From: Pseudomonadota bacterium
GTDB taxonomy: Bacteria > Bdellovibrionota > Bdellovibrionia > Bdellovibrionales > JACTMU01
Direction: 5' to 3'
NCBI GenBank assembly: GCA_014584465.1
Contig: JACTMU010000109.1
Span: 37,805 to 101,804 of the forward strand
DNA: 64,000 nt
Made by a program: the position numbers and the translations under genes. The notes below the pieces were generated by a model that saw only the letters and a list, made by a program, of their open reading frames with translations, was not told the origin of the DNA and made no database searches. This document shows, piece after piece, positions 17,140 to 25,411 of the stretch (positions are counted from its first letter, which is position 1; each line of letters opens with the position of its first letter).

Positions 17140-17681
17140 ACTCCTTCTCTCTGAGATACAATAAGATCGTGTTAAGGCTGGTTCTTTCAATCTTTCTCTT
17201 CATCCACTGTTCGATGCCCTTACAACTTTATGGTCAAAGCAGTTCCAGCGCCCCTTTTGTCATCAAAGGGGAAGATACCGGTGCGCGATCTGGAAGTGTC
17301 TATCTTACCTCCAACAAGAAAAATGAGGTCCTCTTCAAGATGAGCATTTGGGGAAATGTCCAGTACCCAGGAGTTCACTATTTGCCTCTAGGTACACGAT
17401 TTTTGGAGGCGCTCTCGATTGCCGGGGGCCCTCTGGACAGTGCCGACACGGAGAAAATAACCCTGTCCACTTCAACTGGCAGTGGAGTGCATGTTCACCA
17501 TCTGTCCATTACAGAGGCGCTGAGCTCAGAATCTGCAAATCCGGTTCTAAAGACAGATGACATTCTCTTTGTAAAAGAGGACCAAACGATCAGAAATACA
17601 AGTTTCTATATGCAGGTGGGGACATTTGTTCTGTCTGTGGCTGCCTTTGGTTTGCTTTTACACCAACAAAGTAACCGTTAG
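17136..17681 (+). CDS. Small exported SLBB-domain protein
   Basis: 181 residues: Sec signal (VLRLVLSIFLFIHCSMPL), then a single SLBB domain with MSIWGNVQYPGVHYLP and RFLEALSIAGGPLDSAD (about 69-108), then a C-terminal hydrophobic helix (about 155-172). SLBB domains occur in outer-membrane polysaccharide exporters of the Wza family, but the polysaccharide-export domain that normally precedes them is absent. It may be a periplasmic adaptor anchored by its C-terminal helix and working with an exporter encoded elsewhere. It starts in an ATGA overlap with the flippase. Confidence 0.75.
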   Translation: MNSFSLRYNKIVLRLVLSIFLFIHCSMPLQLYGQSSSSAPFVIKGEDTGARSGSVYLTSNKKNEVLFKMSIWGNVQYPGVHYLPLGTRFLEALSIAGGPLDSADTEKITLSTSTGSGVHVHHLSITEALSSESANPVLKTDDILFVKEDQTIRNTSFYMQVGTFVLSVAAFGLLLHQQSNR

Positions 17682-17691
17682 GTGTTGAATC

Positions 17692-19524
17692 GTGTGTGGA
17701 ATCTTTGGAGCCATTCTTTTTGGTGATGGTGAGTTTGACCATCAAGAGGTTGTTCAAGCACAGGCATCCCTTTCCCATCGAGGCCCTGATGATTCAGGCA
17801 CTTGGTTGAGCAAGGACCGAAAAGTCGTGCTCGCCCACACGAGACTCTCCATTTTGGATCTTGATGCCCGAAGTCGACAGCCCTTTGAAAGCAGATCGAA
17901 GAAGAGCCTTCTCACCTACAATGGTGAAATTTACAACTTTCGAGAAATGGTCCAGAGTGAACCACTCCCAGAACTGCGAACAACCTCAGACACAGAGGTG
18001 CTCGTGGAACTCATAGAGAGAAAAGGCGTTGATGGCTTAAGCCAAATCAATGGCATGTTTGCCTTTGGTTTTCTCTCGGATCACCAACTTCTTCTGGCTG
18101 TCGATCCTGCCGGACAGAAACCACTCTACACCTATTGGGATGGTCACCTCTTTGCTTTTTCCTCTGAAATAAAGGCTTTTCGTGCGCTTTCCAAATGCCA
18201 CTTTGATCTTGATAATGAAGCCCTTGCACAGTTCTTGGTCTACGGCTATGTGCCACTCTCCAAAACCCTCTTCCGACACATTCGAAAGCTCCCAGGAGGC
18301 CACTTTCAGATCGTTCACCTGACCGATGGACCACGAGCCATTGCAAAGTATTGGGATCTGCCACGAGGTGAGCGCCTCAAAATCGAATACTCTGAAGCCA
18401 CAAAAGAATTAAAAAGGTTGATGTCGGTTTCAGTCCAACGCCATCTTCACTCTGATGTTCCACTTGGATCTTTTCTAAGTGGTGGCGTGGACTCGTCCGT
18501 TGTTTCACTGGAAGCGGCTCGATGTATGGCGCCTCAACCGCTTCATACCTTCTCTGCTTCATTTGCACTGGATGGGCAAGCCAAACTTTACGATGAAAGC
18601 CTCTATGCCAAGATCGTATCTCAAAAGATCTCAAGCCACCATCATGTCATTCAGGTCGATCCACATAAAGAGAACGTACGCTCTCTTCTCAAGCACTTCG
18701 ATGAACCCTTTGGGGACAGCAGCTGCGTGCCCACCTCACAACTTTGTGAACGAACCTCTCAATGGGTGAAGGTGGCCCTTTCTGGAGATGGTGGAGATGA
18801 GCTCTTTGGTGGCTATCGCCGCCTGCGTGCAGCGATCTGGACCGAGTGCAACAAACCGTTGGCTCATCTGATCTCTCTTTCGACCCACCTTTTTGATTTT
18901 TCTCAGGGCTCTACCCCCGGCTATTTCATTCGCTTTAGAAACGCCATCCATCATACCTTGCTGGAACGCCTCAACCTCTGGAACATCTTTTTCGATGAAG
19001 AGGACTTCTTTCGCACAATCAGTCGAAATAGGGAGAATCTCTTTTTGGAGGCACAGCACTGGGAGAAACTCCTGGCCGATCTTGAGGTTGGTGAGCAAGT
19101 TCTTCATTTCAACTTTAAGACCTATCTCTTCTCAGATCTGCTCCCAAAAATTGATCGCATGAGCATGCTTCACGGTCTTGAGGTTCGTTGCCCATTTTTG
19201 GACAAAGAGTTGATTGAATTTGCCTTTCGCCTACCAACCCATTTCAAACTCACAACTTGGAAGGGAAAACGAATATTGAAAGATGCCTATCGAGAGGAAC
19301 TTGGTTCTCAAATTGTCGATCGACCCAAAAAAGGTTTTGCCTTTCCAATTGAAACGTTTGTGAACGGCCAATCTCAAAGCACCCATTTCGACCATGTCCG
19401 CAAACATTTTCCTCATGCCCCGGAGTCATTTTCGGACATCAAGGGACGCAATCGATATTATAAGTACTTTGCTCTTCTTTCCCTTGAAGACACCCTAAGC
19501 GAGAAATATGAAAGATCTATTTAG
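17692..19524 (+). CDS. AsnB-type glutamine-dependent amidotransferase (possible WbpS role)
   Basis: 610 residues. The GTG start is followed directly by Cys2 of CGIFGA, the glutaminase nucleophile, then SHRGPDDSG and TYNGEIYNF. The synthetase half has the pyrophosphate loop LSGGVDSSV (about 261-269), DEPFGDSS and LSGDGGDELFGGY. All active-site parts are present. AsnB makes asparagine, but very similar enzymes in polysaccharide loci (WbpS) amidate uronic acids. With WbpO/WbpP-type genes in the same locus, amidation of GalNAcA is the more attractive role; plain asparagine synthesis cannot be excluded. Confidence 0.88.
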   Translation: MCGIFGAILFGDGEFDHQEVVQAQASLSHRGPDDSGTWLSKDRKVVLAHTRLSILDLDARSRQPFESRSKKSLLTYNGEIYNFREMVQSEPLPELRTTSDTEVLVELIERKGVDGLSQINGMFAFGFLSDHQLLLAVDPAGQKPLYTYWDGHLFAFSSEIKAFRALSKCHFDLDNEALAQFLVYGYVPLSKTLFRHIRKLPGGHFQIVHLTDGPRAIAKYWDLPRGERLKIEYSEATKELKRLMSVSVQRHLHSDVPLGSFLSGGVDSSVVSLEAARCMAPQPLHTFSASFALDGQAKLYDESLYAKIVSQKISSHHHVIQVDPHKENVRSLLKHFDEPFGDSSCVPTSQLCERTSQWVKVALSGDGGDELFGGYRRLRAAIWTECNKPLAHLISLSTHLFDFSQGSTPGYFIRFRNAIHHTLLERLNLWNIFFDEEDFFRTISRNRENLFLEAQHWEKLLADLEVGEQVLHFNFKTYLFSDLLPKIDRMSMLHGLEVRCPFLDKELIEFAFRLPTHFKLTTWKGKRILKDAYREELGSQIVDRPKKGFAFPIETFVNGQSQSTHFDHVRKHFPHAPESFSDIKGRNRYYKYFALLSLEDTLSEKYERSI

Positions 19525-20401
19525 TTTTCTCGTAGGAGTCCGCCAAGTTTTAGGAATGCACCCCAACAAGAAGTCCTTTTTGTTGCTACTGACTTACGCA
19601 AAGATAAGATTCAAAAACTGGCTCAGCCGACATTTTAAACTCAATTTCAAATCAGAAGATTTTTTTGGTTACTCAATCTCTTTGATCGACTACTCGTCAT
19701 TTGCGTATCTTTTTGAAGAGATCTTCATATATAACATCTATGAGTTCACGGCCAATTCGGCAGATCCTTTCATTGTCGATGGTGGATCCAACATCGGGAT
19801 GAGCATCATTTACCACAAGTGGAAGCACCCAAAGTCAAGGATCATTGGGTTTGAGCCAGATCCAAATCTCTTCGATGTTCTCTGTTCTAATGTTCGAAAC
19901 AACTTTGGAGATTCCGTTCAGATCTACAACCATGCCCTCGGTAACTCATCTGGTCAGATCCGCTTTTTCAGATCCTCGCAGAGAGACGATCTCTCTCTTG
20001 TGGGAAGCCTGACTCAGTCGAAAGGTCTAACGGAGCAGACTCTTGCGACTCTGGCTCCTTTATCCAACTACCTGGACACAACTGTCGACTTTCTAAAACT
20101 CGACGTTGAAGGATCTGAGTGCGATGTGATCAAGGATCTTTTCAAATCAAAAAAACTAGATCTGATTTCAAACATGACCATTGAGTACCATCACAATCTC
20201 CGCGACCCCTCAACTCTTTTGGAAATCGTGGAATCCTTGTCGAAGTCCACATTTCAATTCTGCTTTGGCACCAATCGTTTACGCCCACGAGATCCAATGA
20301 GTTTGGACTGCTTTCGGTGCCCTCAGGATGTCATGATCTATGCGGCCAAGGGACCACCGGCCCCCACTCAAAATGAGGTCTCACCAGATCCGAAGTGCTA
20401 A
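19508..20401 (+). CDS. FkbM-family SAM-dependent methyltransferase
   Basis: 297 residues with the FkbM SAM site FIVDGGSNIGMS near 88-99, GFEPDPNLF, and DFLKLDVEGSECDV near 195-208. It methylates an unknown hydroxyl or carboxyl on the polysaccharide or its precursor. It is the last gene of the plus-strand operon and starts 17 bases before the amidotransferase stop. The FkbM gene at 1849 shows only general family similarity, so the two probably act on different positions. Confidence 0.85.
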   Translation: MKDLFSFLVGVRQVLGMHPNKKSFLLLLTYAKIRFKNWLSRHFKLNFKSEDFFGYSISLIDYSSFAYLFEEIFIYNIYEFTANSADPFIVDGGSNIGMSIIYHKWKHPKSRIIGFEPDPNLFDVLCSNVRNNFGDSVQIYNHALGNSSGQIRFFRSSQRDDLSLVGSLTQSKGLTEQTLATLAPLSNYLDTTVDFLKLDVEGSECDVIKDLFKSKKLDLISNMTIEYHHNLRDPSTLLEIVESLSKSTFQFCFGTNRLRPRDPMSLDCFRCPQDVMIYAAKGPPAPTQNEVSPDPKC

Positions 20402-20446
20402 GAAAGATGAACCTCGCCGTATAGTCCGTTATCTCCACCTACAGAT

Positions 20447-21436
20447 TCAGATCTGGGTTAGATCTGCCAGTCGATTTTCTCGAACTCGAAACGAAATGAT
20501 GCTAAAGAGGTAACGCCAATGACGATAGAGGCAGATCACGATGGGATCATTTTGGGCGATCTTCAACCACATCTTCAATGGTCCCCAAATGCTTCTTTCC
20601 CCGATCTGGGAGCCAAGGAAAAGATAGGCAACATGCCTTTTGTATATGCGCATTGCCTTAGGAGCTCGATCGGGAAATCGCCGAAGGATGTCAGTTTCGA
20701 GAAGCCCGATCGCCATGGACATGGATCTTGAGATCTTTTCGATCGAAGTGTTGTTCTCATGTCGGCGATACCAGACTGTGACCGTCGGTGAAAAGACCCC
20801 TTTTCCCCACAATGCACATCGAAGAAGTAGAACTTTATCTTCACTGCCACATAAATTGCGATCGGTCACAAAGCCTCCCATTCTTAAGAAGAACTGCGAC
20901 GAGATCAGAGTTGCACCTAAAGGTATACAATCATGTTCCAAGAAGTACCAAGGATCTTGGCTTTTTTCTGGAAGTCTCTTTGGATAGGCAGGACCAAATC
21001 GATCTGCTCCGAACCACACGACAAACTGAGACGATACAAAGTCATAACTGCCAAGATAGGGTATTAAGAGTCTAATGCCTTGTCGATCCAAACAGTCGTC
21101 GGCATCCAAGAAAATCAGCCAATCTGCGCCCAGATGATTGATGGCATGCTGGGCACCCAGATTTCGAGCCAATCCCCTCTCTCCATTTGGAACCGTCAAG
21201 AGATTGAGATTCCCGCGCTTTGAAATGTGGTCGTCCTTTTCTAGATGATAGTTATGAACTAGAGACTCAGAGGTGCCATCTGTGCTTCCATCATCGACAA
21301 CAACCACCTCAAGACGAAACGCTCCTGGATTGGAAAGGGTCAAGCAGGACTGAATCGCTTCTGAAAGCAATCGACGACGATTGTAGGTCGGTATGACAAC
21401 TGCAATCGTTTGGATCAGCTGGTCCATTTCGTCCAA
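20447..21436 (-). CDS. GT2 (GT-A) glycosyltransferase
   Basis: 329 residues beginning with the GT2 signature AVVIPTYNRRRLLSEAI, then VVVVDDGSTDGTSES and LIFLDADDCLD, where the DAD supplies the metal-binding DxD motif. FLRMGGFVTDRNLCGSEDKVL fits the acceptor/catalytic ED region. A cytoplasmic sugar transferase of the locus. It overlaps the acyltransferase stop by 22 bases and is convergent with the FkbM gene, from which 45 bases separate it. Confidence 0.88.
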   Translation of the reverse strand: MDEMDQLIQTIAVVIPTYNRRRLLSEAIQSCLTLSNPGAFRLEVVVVDDGSTDGTSESLVHNYHLEKDDHISKRGNLNLLTVPNGERGLARNLGAQHAINHLGADWLIFLDADDCLDRQGIRLLIPYLGSYDFVSSQFVVWFGADRFGPAYPKRLPEKSQDPWYFLEHDCIPLGATLISSQFFLRMGGFVTDRNLCGSEDKVLLLRCALWGKGVFSPTVTVWYRRHENNTSIEKISRSMSMAIGLLETDILRRFPDRAPKAMRIYKRHVAYLFLGSQIGERSIWGPLKMWLKIAQNDPIVICLYRHWRYLFSIISFRVRENRLADLTQI

Positions 21437-22254
21437 GTTCCATCTTCATATTGGTAACGAAAACGAATGCCATTTCTTCGAAGCTGATCCTTTACAAAAA
21501 TCGAGAGATCTCTCTCATCACCTTCGATGATCTTCTCCTGAATGTGAAAATGGGTCGTTTTTCTTTGAAAATGAACCACAATCTTGGCAATTTCAACCCT
21601 GATAGAACTTCCTAGATCGCCCTTTTCATATTTGAACTCAGATTCTGTTTGAGCAAATCTCAATATTGCTTGATCTGCAATGCTGTTGAGCAGTGACTCT
21701 TTTTCTTCCCTCATAAGAGTCTTTGGATAGACTTTCTCGCGCAAAATCTTTACAGGCACCCCTGCTGCAAAGCAACCTGAGGGGAGCGAACGATGAACGA
21801 GAGATCGAGCTGCCACAATTGTGAAGCTGCCGATCTCTAGGTCGGGGTTCACCCATGCGTTGGGAAGCCACACATGGTCTCCAATCTTCACACCACCCCA
21901 CTGAACGGGTGCCCCCACATTGTAGGCATCCACATAGGCCCCGTGAGTAAAAATCTTAGTTTCAATGCCAATACCGACTTCATGTCCAACCTCCACTCCA
22001 CGCGCGATGTTGACCTGTGAGTTGACTCCCATGTGGAACCAATCGCCCGCATGCAAACTTGCTTGAGGATCAAAACAGGATCCACCCCCAATGGTCGCAC
22101 CTCGGTCAATGTAGGCTTCCCTTCCGATCTCGACACGACGACCCTCAATCACGGCGCCAGCTTTGACGATTGCTCGATCTCCTAAGTGACCCTCTCGAAC
22201 ATCGATGATTGCGGAGGGATCAATTTGACAATCTTTTCCTATCTTAAATCCCAT
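21415..22254 (-). CDS. Hexapeptide-repeat (LbetaH) acyltransferase
   Basis: Repeated [LIV]GxxxxI-type hexapeptides (IDPSAIIDVREGHLGDRAIV, VEIGREAYIDRGATIGGGS, VEVGHEVGIGIE, VKIGDHVWLPNAWVNPDLEI) form a left-handed beta-helix. GCFAAGVPVKILREK is the typical end of sugar O/N-acyltransferases. A separate C-terminal part of about 100 residues, with no recognised fold, follows. I start it at ATG 22254, four bases after the PIG-L stop and preceded by TAGGGA, rather than at 22320. Next to a PIG-L deacetylase, it could re-acylate the amine freed by that enzyme. Confidence 0.82.
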   Translation of the reverse strand: MGFKIGKDCQIDPSAIIDVREGHLGDRAIVKAGAVIEGRRVEIGREAYIDRGATIGGGSCFDPQASLHAGDWFHMGVNSQVNIARGVEVGHEVGIGIETKIFTHGAYVDAYNVGAPVQWGGVKIGDHVWLPNAWVNPDLEIGSFTIVAARSLVHRSLPSGCFAAGVPVKILREKVYPKTLMREEKESLLNSIADQAILRFAQTESEFKYEKGDLGSSIRVEIAKIVVHFQRKTTHFHIQEKIIEGDERDLSIFVKDQLRRNGIRFRYQYEDGTWTKWTS

Positions 22255-22258
22255 ATCC

Positions 22259-22885
22259 CTACAAAAAAAGTTGAACGGTTTCAAATGCCTCACAAAATGA
22301 GACACCATGAATCGCTGCATAGTTGTGTCCGTGAAAGATCCTCAAATACTCATCGGTCATATAGCACTTCTCAGCTTGGCTCTTGTGTTCGCGAAGAGCT
22401 GCAACCTTTCTTTGATAGACCGAATCGACATCCACAAAGCAGGTGGGTCGAAACTCAGGAGTGTTGCTTAAAATTCCATAAGACAAGATGCTCGCCCTTG
22501 ATCTTCGTGCCGCCGAAATCGTCAGCTCATAAAGCAGTCGATGTTCTTGATGGGTGTCGTGCTGGCTCATGGTCAAAATGAGATTGGGCTGGAAGTCCTG
22601 AATGATGGAGTGGATCTCACCCATAACACTCTCAAAGTCGTGAACAGAGAGTCCAATGTGCCTTCTAAAATGAAGTTCACTCCCTTTTAGACAAGAAAGT
22701 GCGCGCTCAGATTCATCGCAACGATTGAGCCCCGAGGTCGCATCCCCCTGCGAACCCATACTTGCAACATATATGACCTTTCGAACCTCATCGGGCATCT
22801 TGAGCAAAGATCCCAGACATCCATATTCCACATCATCAGGATGGGCGCCTAAAATGAAAACTTTCTCCCCGACCAACATGCTCAT
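22259..22885 (-). CDS. PIG-L/LmbE-family zinc deacetylase
   Basis: 208 residues starting VFILGAHPDDVEYGCLGSL with the zinc-binding AHPDDxE motif (14-20), then SQGDATSG and SQHDTHQEHR, the second metal-binding H-D-H part. The family removes N-acetyl groups from GlcNAc-type substrates. Followed four bases later by a hexapeptide acyltransferase; the pair suggests deacetylation and re-acylation of an amino sugar (known from other O-antigen loci). First gene of the three-gene minus-strand operon. Confidence 0.88.
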   Translation of the reverse strand: MSMLVGEKVFILGAHPDDVEYGCLGSLLKMPDEVRKVIYVASMGSQGDATSGLNRCDESERALSCLKGSELHFRRHIGLSVHDFESVMGEIHSIIQDFQPNLILTMSQHDTHQEHRLLYELTISAARRSRASILSYGILSNTPEFRPTCFVDVDSVYQRKVAALREHKSQAEKCYMTDEYLRIFHGHNYAAIHGVSFCEAFETVQLFL

Positions 22886-22955
22886 TCATTACAACGAAAA
22901 GCCAATACCTCGTCAATAGATGATTGGTGCAAAATCCATGACGGTAAGAATTGGG

Positions 22956-23639
22956 TTAGAACATCTGGGAAAGTCCCACCGACACTGTAGAAAGGAGCGA
23001 TTTCTCTTCTGGAATTGTTGCAAAGAAATCAATTCGACTCATCTCTGCATTGAGCAACATCGGACCTGGACCGAAGTCCCAAACAAAGATCTGAAGACCC
23101 ACACTGTAGGCAACATTGGAGATGATTTGACTGCTGGAGTTTGAAACTGGCCCACCCTTCAAGTACATCAGGAAGTAACGAGGCTCAAATCCCACGTAGA
23201 GTGTTGGTCCAAAGAGCCCATTGTACCCATATTCCATAGGCGCAGTCTTAAGCAGTTGGGCTTGAACTCCCGCACCAAAAGAGAAGAGCCCGCGTCGAGC
23301 CAACTTCCCTATTGTGAGTTGCTCAAAACGAAAAAGAGATGCCGTTGAACCCTCTCCGCTACCTATGAAGTAGTCGGCCGAAAAAGCAACGGCGATCCAC
23401 GCTGTGATGCCCATCGCTGCGGAGAGACCTGCACGAGCTCCGGGGGTCACCTGCCCAGCGACGGTCGTACCCGTTTTGTTGATTTCAAAGTTCACGCTCT
23501 CTGCATAGAACTCAAATCGAAATCTCTCTTTCAGATAGTTATGAGGGCTCAACCGGTAGGAGTAGCCATTTGCCAATCCATAGCAAGACCAAAGGCCAGA
23601 TAATAGAGCTCCTGCTACTGTCAAAAATATTCTTTTCAC
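22956..23639 (-). CDS. Outer-membrane beta-barrel-like protein, unknown function
   Basis: An in-frame GTG at 23639 starts KRIFLTVAGALLSGLWSCYG, a likely Sec signal; the open frame extends to 23687. Alternating amphipathic strands (LTIGKLARRGLFSFGAGVQA, LYVGFEPRYFLMYLKGG, YSVGLQIFVWDFG) and the terminal Phe in VGLSQMF fit an outer-membrane barrel. No family recognised. Just upstream lie a family B remnant and the complete family A element, so its promoter region has been rearranged. Confidence 0.55.
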   Translation of the reverse strand: MKRIFLTVAGALLSGLWSCYGLANGYSYRLSPHNYLKERFRFEFYAESVNFEINKTGTTVAGQVTPGARAGLSAAMGITAWIAVAFSADYFIGSGEGSTASLFRFEQLTIGKLARRGLFSFGAGVQAQLLKTAPMEYGYNGLFGPTLYVGFEPRYFLMYLKGGPVSNSSSQIISNVAYSVGLQIFVWDFGPGPMLLNAEMSRIDFFATIPEEKSLLSTVSVGLSQMF

Positions 23640-23694
23640 TTCCTCATCCGTTGCCTTCAGGTTAGTGACTCTCACAAAGGGAATCAAGACAAAT

Positions 23695-23713
23695 GAGGTT
23701 TCGCGCCAGCCAC
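23695..23713. repeat. Remnant end of hairpin family B
   Basis: GAGGTTTCGCGCCAGCCAC matches the terminal repeat of the element at 29534-29695 in its first 14 bases. It abuts the family A element that begins six bases later, so one element may have inserted beside or into the other. Confidence 0.65.
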
Positions 23714-23718
23714 TATCT

Positions 23719-23853
23719 AGGGGCTGTCCGGTAATTCCATTTTTGCCGATTTCTATAAGTTTTCCTTATACCTTCGTTGAGCCTCCTCGAGTTAGCGCCT
23801 CTGGCTAGCCCCTTATAGAAATCGATCAAAAAGCGAATTACCGGACAGCCCCT
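23719..23853. mobile_element. Complete hairpin (MITE-like) element, family A, 135 bp
   Basis: The ends are perfect 18-base inverted repeats, AGGGGCTGTCCGGTAATT and its complement, and pairing continues imperfectly inward (ATTTTTGCCGATTTCTATAAG against TTATAGAAATCGATCAAAAA). The middle holds a core, GAGCCTCCTCGAGTTAGCGC, shared with other copies. ATCT flanks both sides; alternatively the target is TA, since every copy begins TAGGGG or ends CCCCTA. No coding capacity, so it would have to be moved in trans. The hipA stop codon lies in its right end. Confidence 0.8.
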
Positions 23854-25090
23854 ATCTACCAAGATCCGCAATCCGTTTGAGCATCATCTCATCGATTTGA
23901 CGACTCTTCTTCTTTTCCATTGGGATCTCAAAGAGAATGGATCTGAATTTATGAAATCTCTTGAGCAACTTGTCCAATATCAACTCAATGGCACTCTTCT
24001 TCAGATCAAATCGTTGACCAAAATCGATAAAATGGGCTCTTTGTATGTTGTCGTCCCTGCCATTGAGTTTAATGGCCATTCGATGGTCTTTGTAGAGATA
24101 GGTGCAAATAAGATCATAGGCAGGGGAGAGATTGATTCGTCCTGAATGAGGGTGAGTTTGCAAACTTATGTTTTTGGCATGAAGGTCCCCATTTCCGATC
24201 AGATAGGAAAAGGCATAGAGTTCAATCAGTTTGAGCAGATCTATAGGTGGCGCAGTGGAGTGCTTCACAATTCCCTCGGCAATATCTCTTAAAGAGACTC
24301 GATATTTTTCTGAGGGATACTTATCTAAGAATTGACATGCATCTTCTTGATGCACCAAAGTGGGCCCGTGAGATTCATCCTCAGACAATCGATCAAATCT
24401 CTCGACCAAGAGACCCGGATTTCTTTCACTGTCATGGACAATCTTTGCTGTGCTCGTCGTCAATCCACAATGTTTGGCAAGTGCCAGGCAGTAAAACTCA
24501 TTTTGCACGAGGTTGGGCATTCCGGTGGGGTTGAGCTTGAGTATGTAAGACTTGTGGCGTTTTGCCATGTGTATGGGAAAACTGATCATTGAAGAAGAGA
24601 GCTTGTCTTGAACACCTGCCAAACTGTCACCAAAGTTGAACGTCCCCTCAAGTTCAAGGCTCTTTTCAAAGTAGGAATAGAAGTTGACCTCGGAGAGAAC
24701 AGGAACTTCCTGTACAGGACGATGAAAATTTTCAGCAACGGCATAAACATCTCCAACACAGCGCTCTCCTGCAACCGCAAGGATCGTAAACATATCATCC
24801 ATCGAAGTCTTGAGGTTTTTGACGAGCGCCTTCAGCCTGAGTCCCTCTGGCAAGAGACCCGCAAAGAATGGATGAAGATTGACTCCATGGACATCGTAGG
24901 GTTCCATTCGTTTTGGCATCGTGTAGGAGAGACCCGTGAAGTTCTGCAAGTTCACGGCCTCCTTCGCAAATTCAAAACGACAACCTCCATGACTTCGCCT
25001 GAGAGACCCAACGAGGCTGCCCTGCCGATAGATCCTCAGCTGATTCAACCCCTTGGGATCAAAGGGCGTCACGCACCCCCCCCTTTCCAT
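23852..25090 (-). CDS. hipA: HipA-family Ser/Thr kinase toxin
   Basis: 412 residues of HipA type: an N-terminal couple_hipA region (GSLRRSHGGCRFEF, LHPFFAGLLPEG), AGVQDKLSSS near 160 (GxQxK loop), SYILKLNP for ATP-binding Lys, LVERFDR, HQEDACQFLDKYPSEKY, catalytic GNGDLHAKN near 298-306 and LSPAYDL as metal-binding Asp. All kinase residues look intact. Members phosphorylate aminoacyl-tRNA synthetases and cause growth arrest. It overlaps hipB by 32 bases; GTG 25072 is a possible later start. Its TAG stop lies in the end of the hairpin element, so the original C-terminus may have been altered. Confidence 0.9.
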   Translation of the reverse strand: MERGGCVTPFDPKGLNQLRIYRQGSLVGSLRRSHGGCRFEFAKEAVNLQNFTGLSYTMPKRMEPYDVHGVNLHPFFAGLLPEGLRLKALVKNLKTSMDDMFTILAVAGERCVGDVYAVAENFHRPVQEVPVLSEVNFYSYFEKSLELEGTFNFGDSLAGVQDKLSSSMISFPIHMAKRHKSYILKLNPTGMPNLVQNEFYCLALAKHCGLTTSTAKIVHDSERNPGLLVERFDRLSEDESHGPTLVHQEDACQFLDKYPSEKYRVSLRDIAEGIVKHSTAPPIDLLKLIELYAFSYLIGNGDLHAKNISLQTHPHSGRINLSPAYDLICTYLYKDHRMAIKLNGRDDNIQRAHFIDFGQRFDLKKSAIELILDKLLKRFHKFRSILFEIPMEKKKSRQIDEMMLKRIADLGR

Positions 25091-25301
25091 AGGCGATTGT
25101 GAGCTCGAGTCCTAGGACGGTGAGGACACTCAACAGCTTGTCAAGATGAACAGAAGGTTTCCCACTCTCCAACTGACTGACAAAATTGAGACTCACCCCC
25201 GCCAGATGGGCCAGTTCCGATTGGGAGATCTTTTGCTCCTTTCTCTCTCTTCTGATGCATTGAGCTATAACTGAGGTTGATTTGGATCCTATCGTAGCCA
25301 T
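25059..25301 (-). CDS. hipB: HipB-like XRE antitoxin/repressor
   Basis: 80 residues with one Cro/CI helix-turn-helix: IRRERKEQKISQSELAHLAG, VSLNFVSQLESGKPS, then a hydrophobic helix (LDKLLSVLTVLGLELTIAYG). This is the HipB pattern, including the short C-terminal tail that binds HipA. First gene of the hipBA operon with SD AAGGGA. It should bind HipA and repress its own promoter, which is readable just upstream. Confidence 0.9.
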   Translation of the reverse strand: MATIGSKSTSVIAQCIRRERKEQKISQSELAHLAGVSLNFVSQLESGKPSVHLDKLLSVLTVLGLELTIAYGKGGVRDAL

Positions 25302-25334
25302 AAATTTCCCTTGATTGTGCGAATTTATATGAAA

Positions 25335-25363
25335 ATTGTATCATCTTGAGCCTGAATGATCAA
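25335..25363 (-). promoter_or_regulatory. Sigma70-type promoter of hipBA
   Basis: On the minus strand TTGATC (25363-25358), 17 bases, then TACAAT (25340-25335). Transcription would begin near 25328, giving a 5' UTR of about 27 bases before hipB. Confidence 0.6.
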
Positions 25364-25411
25364 TTTTTCCCTCAAACATGTGAATAATCTTAGAATCCCG
25401 TCCAACGGCGT

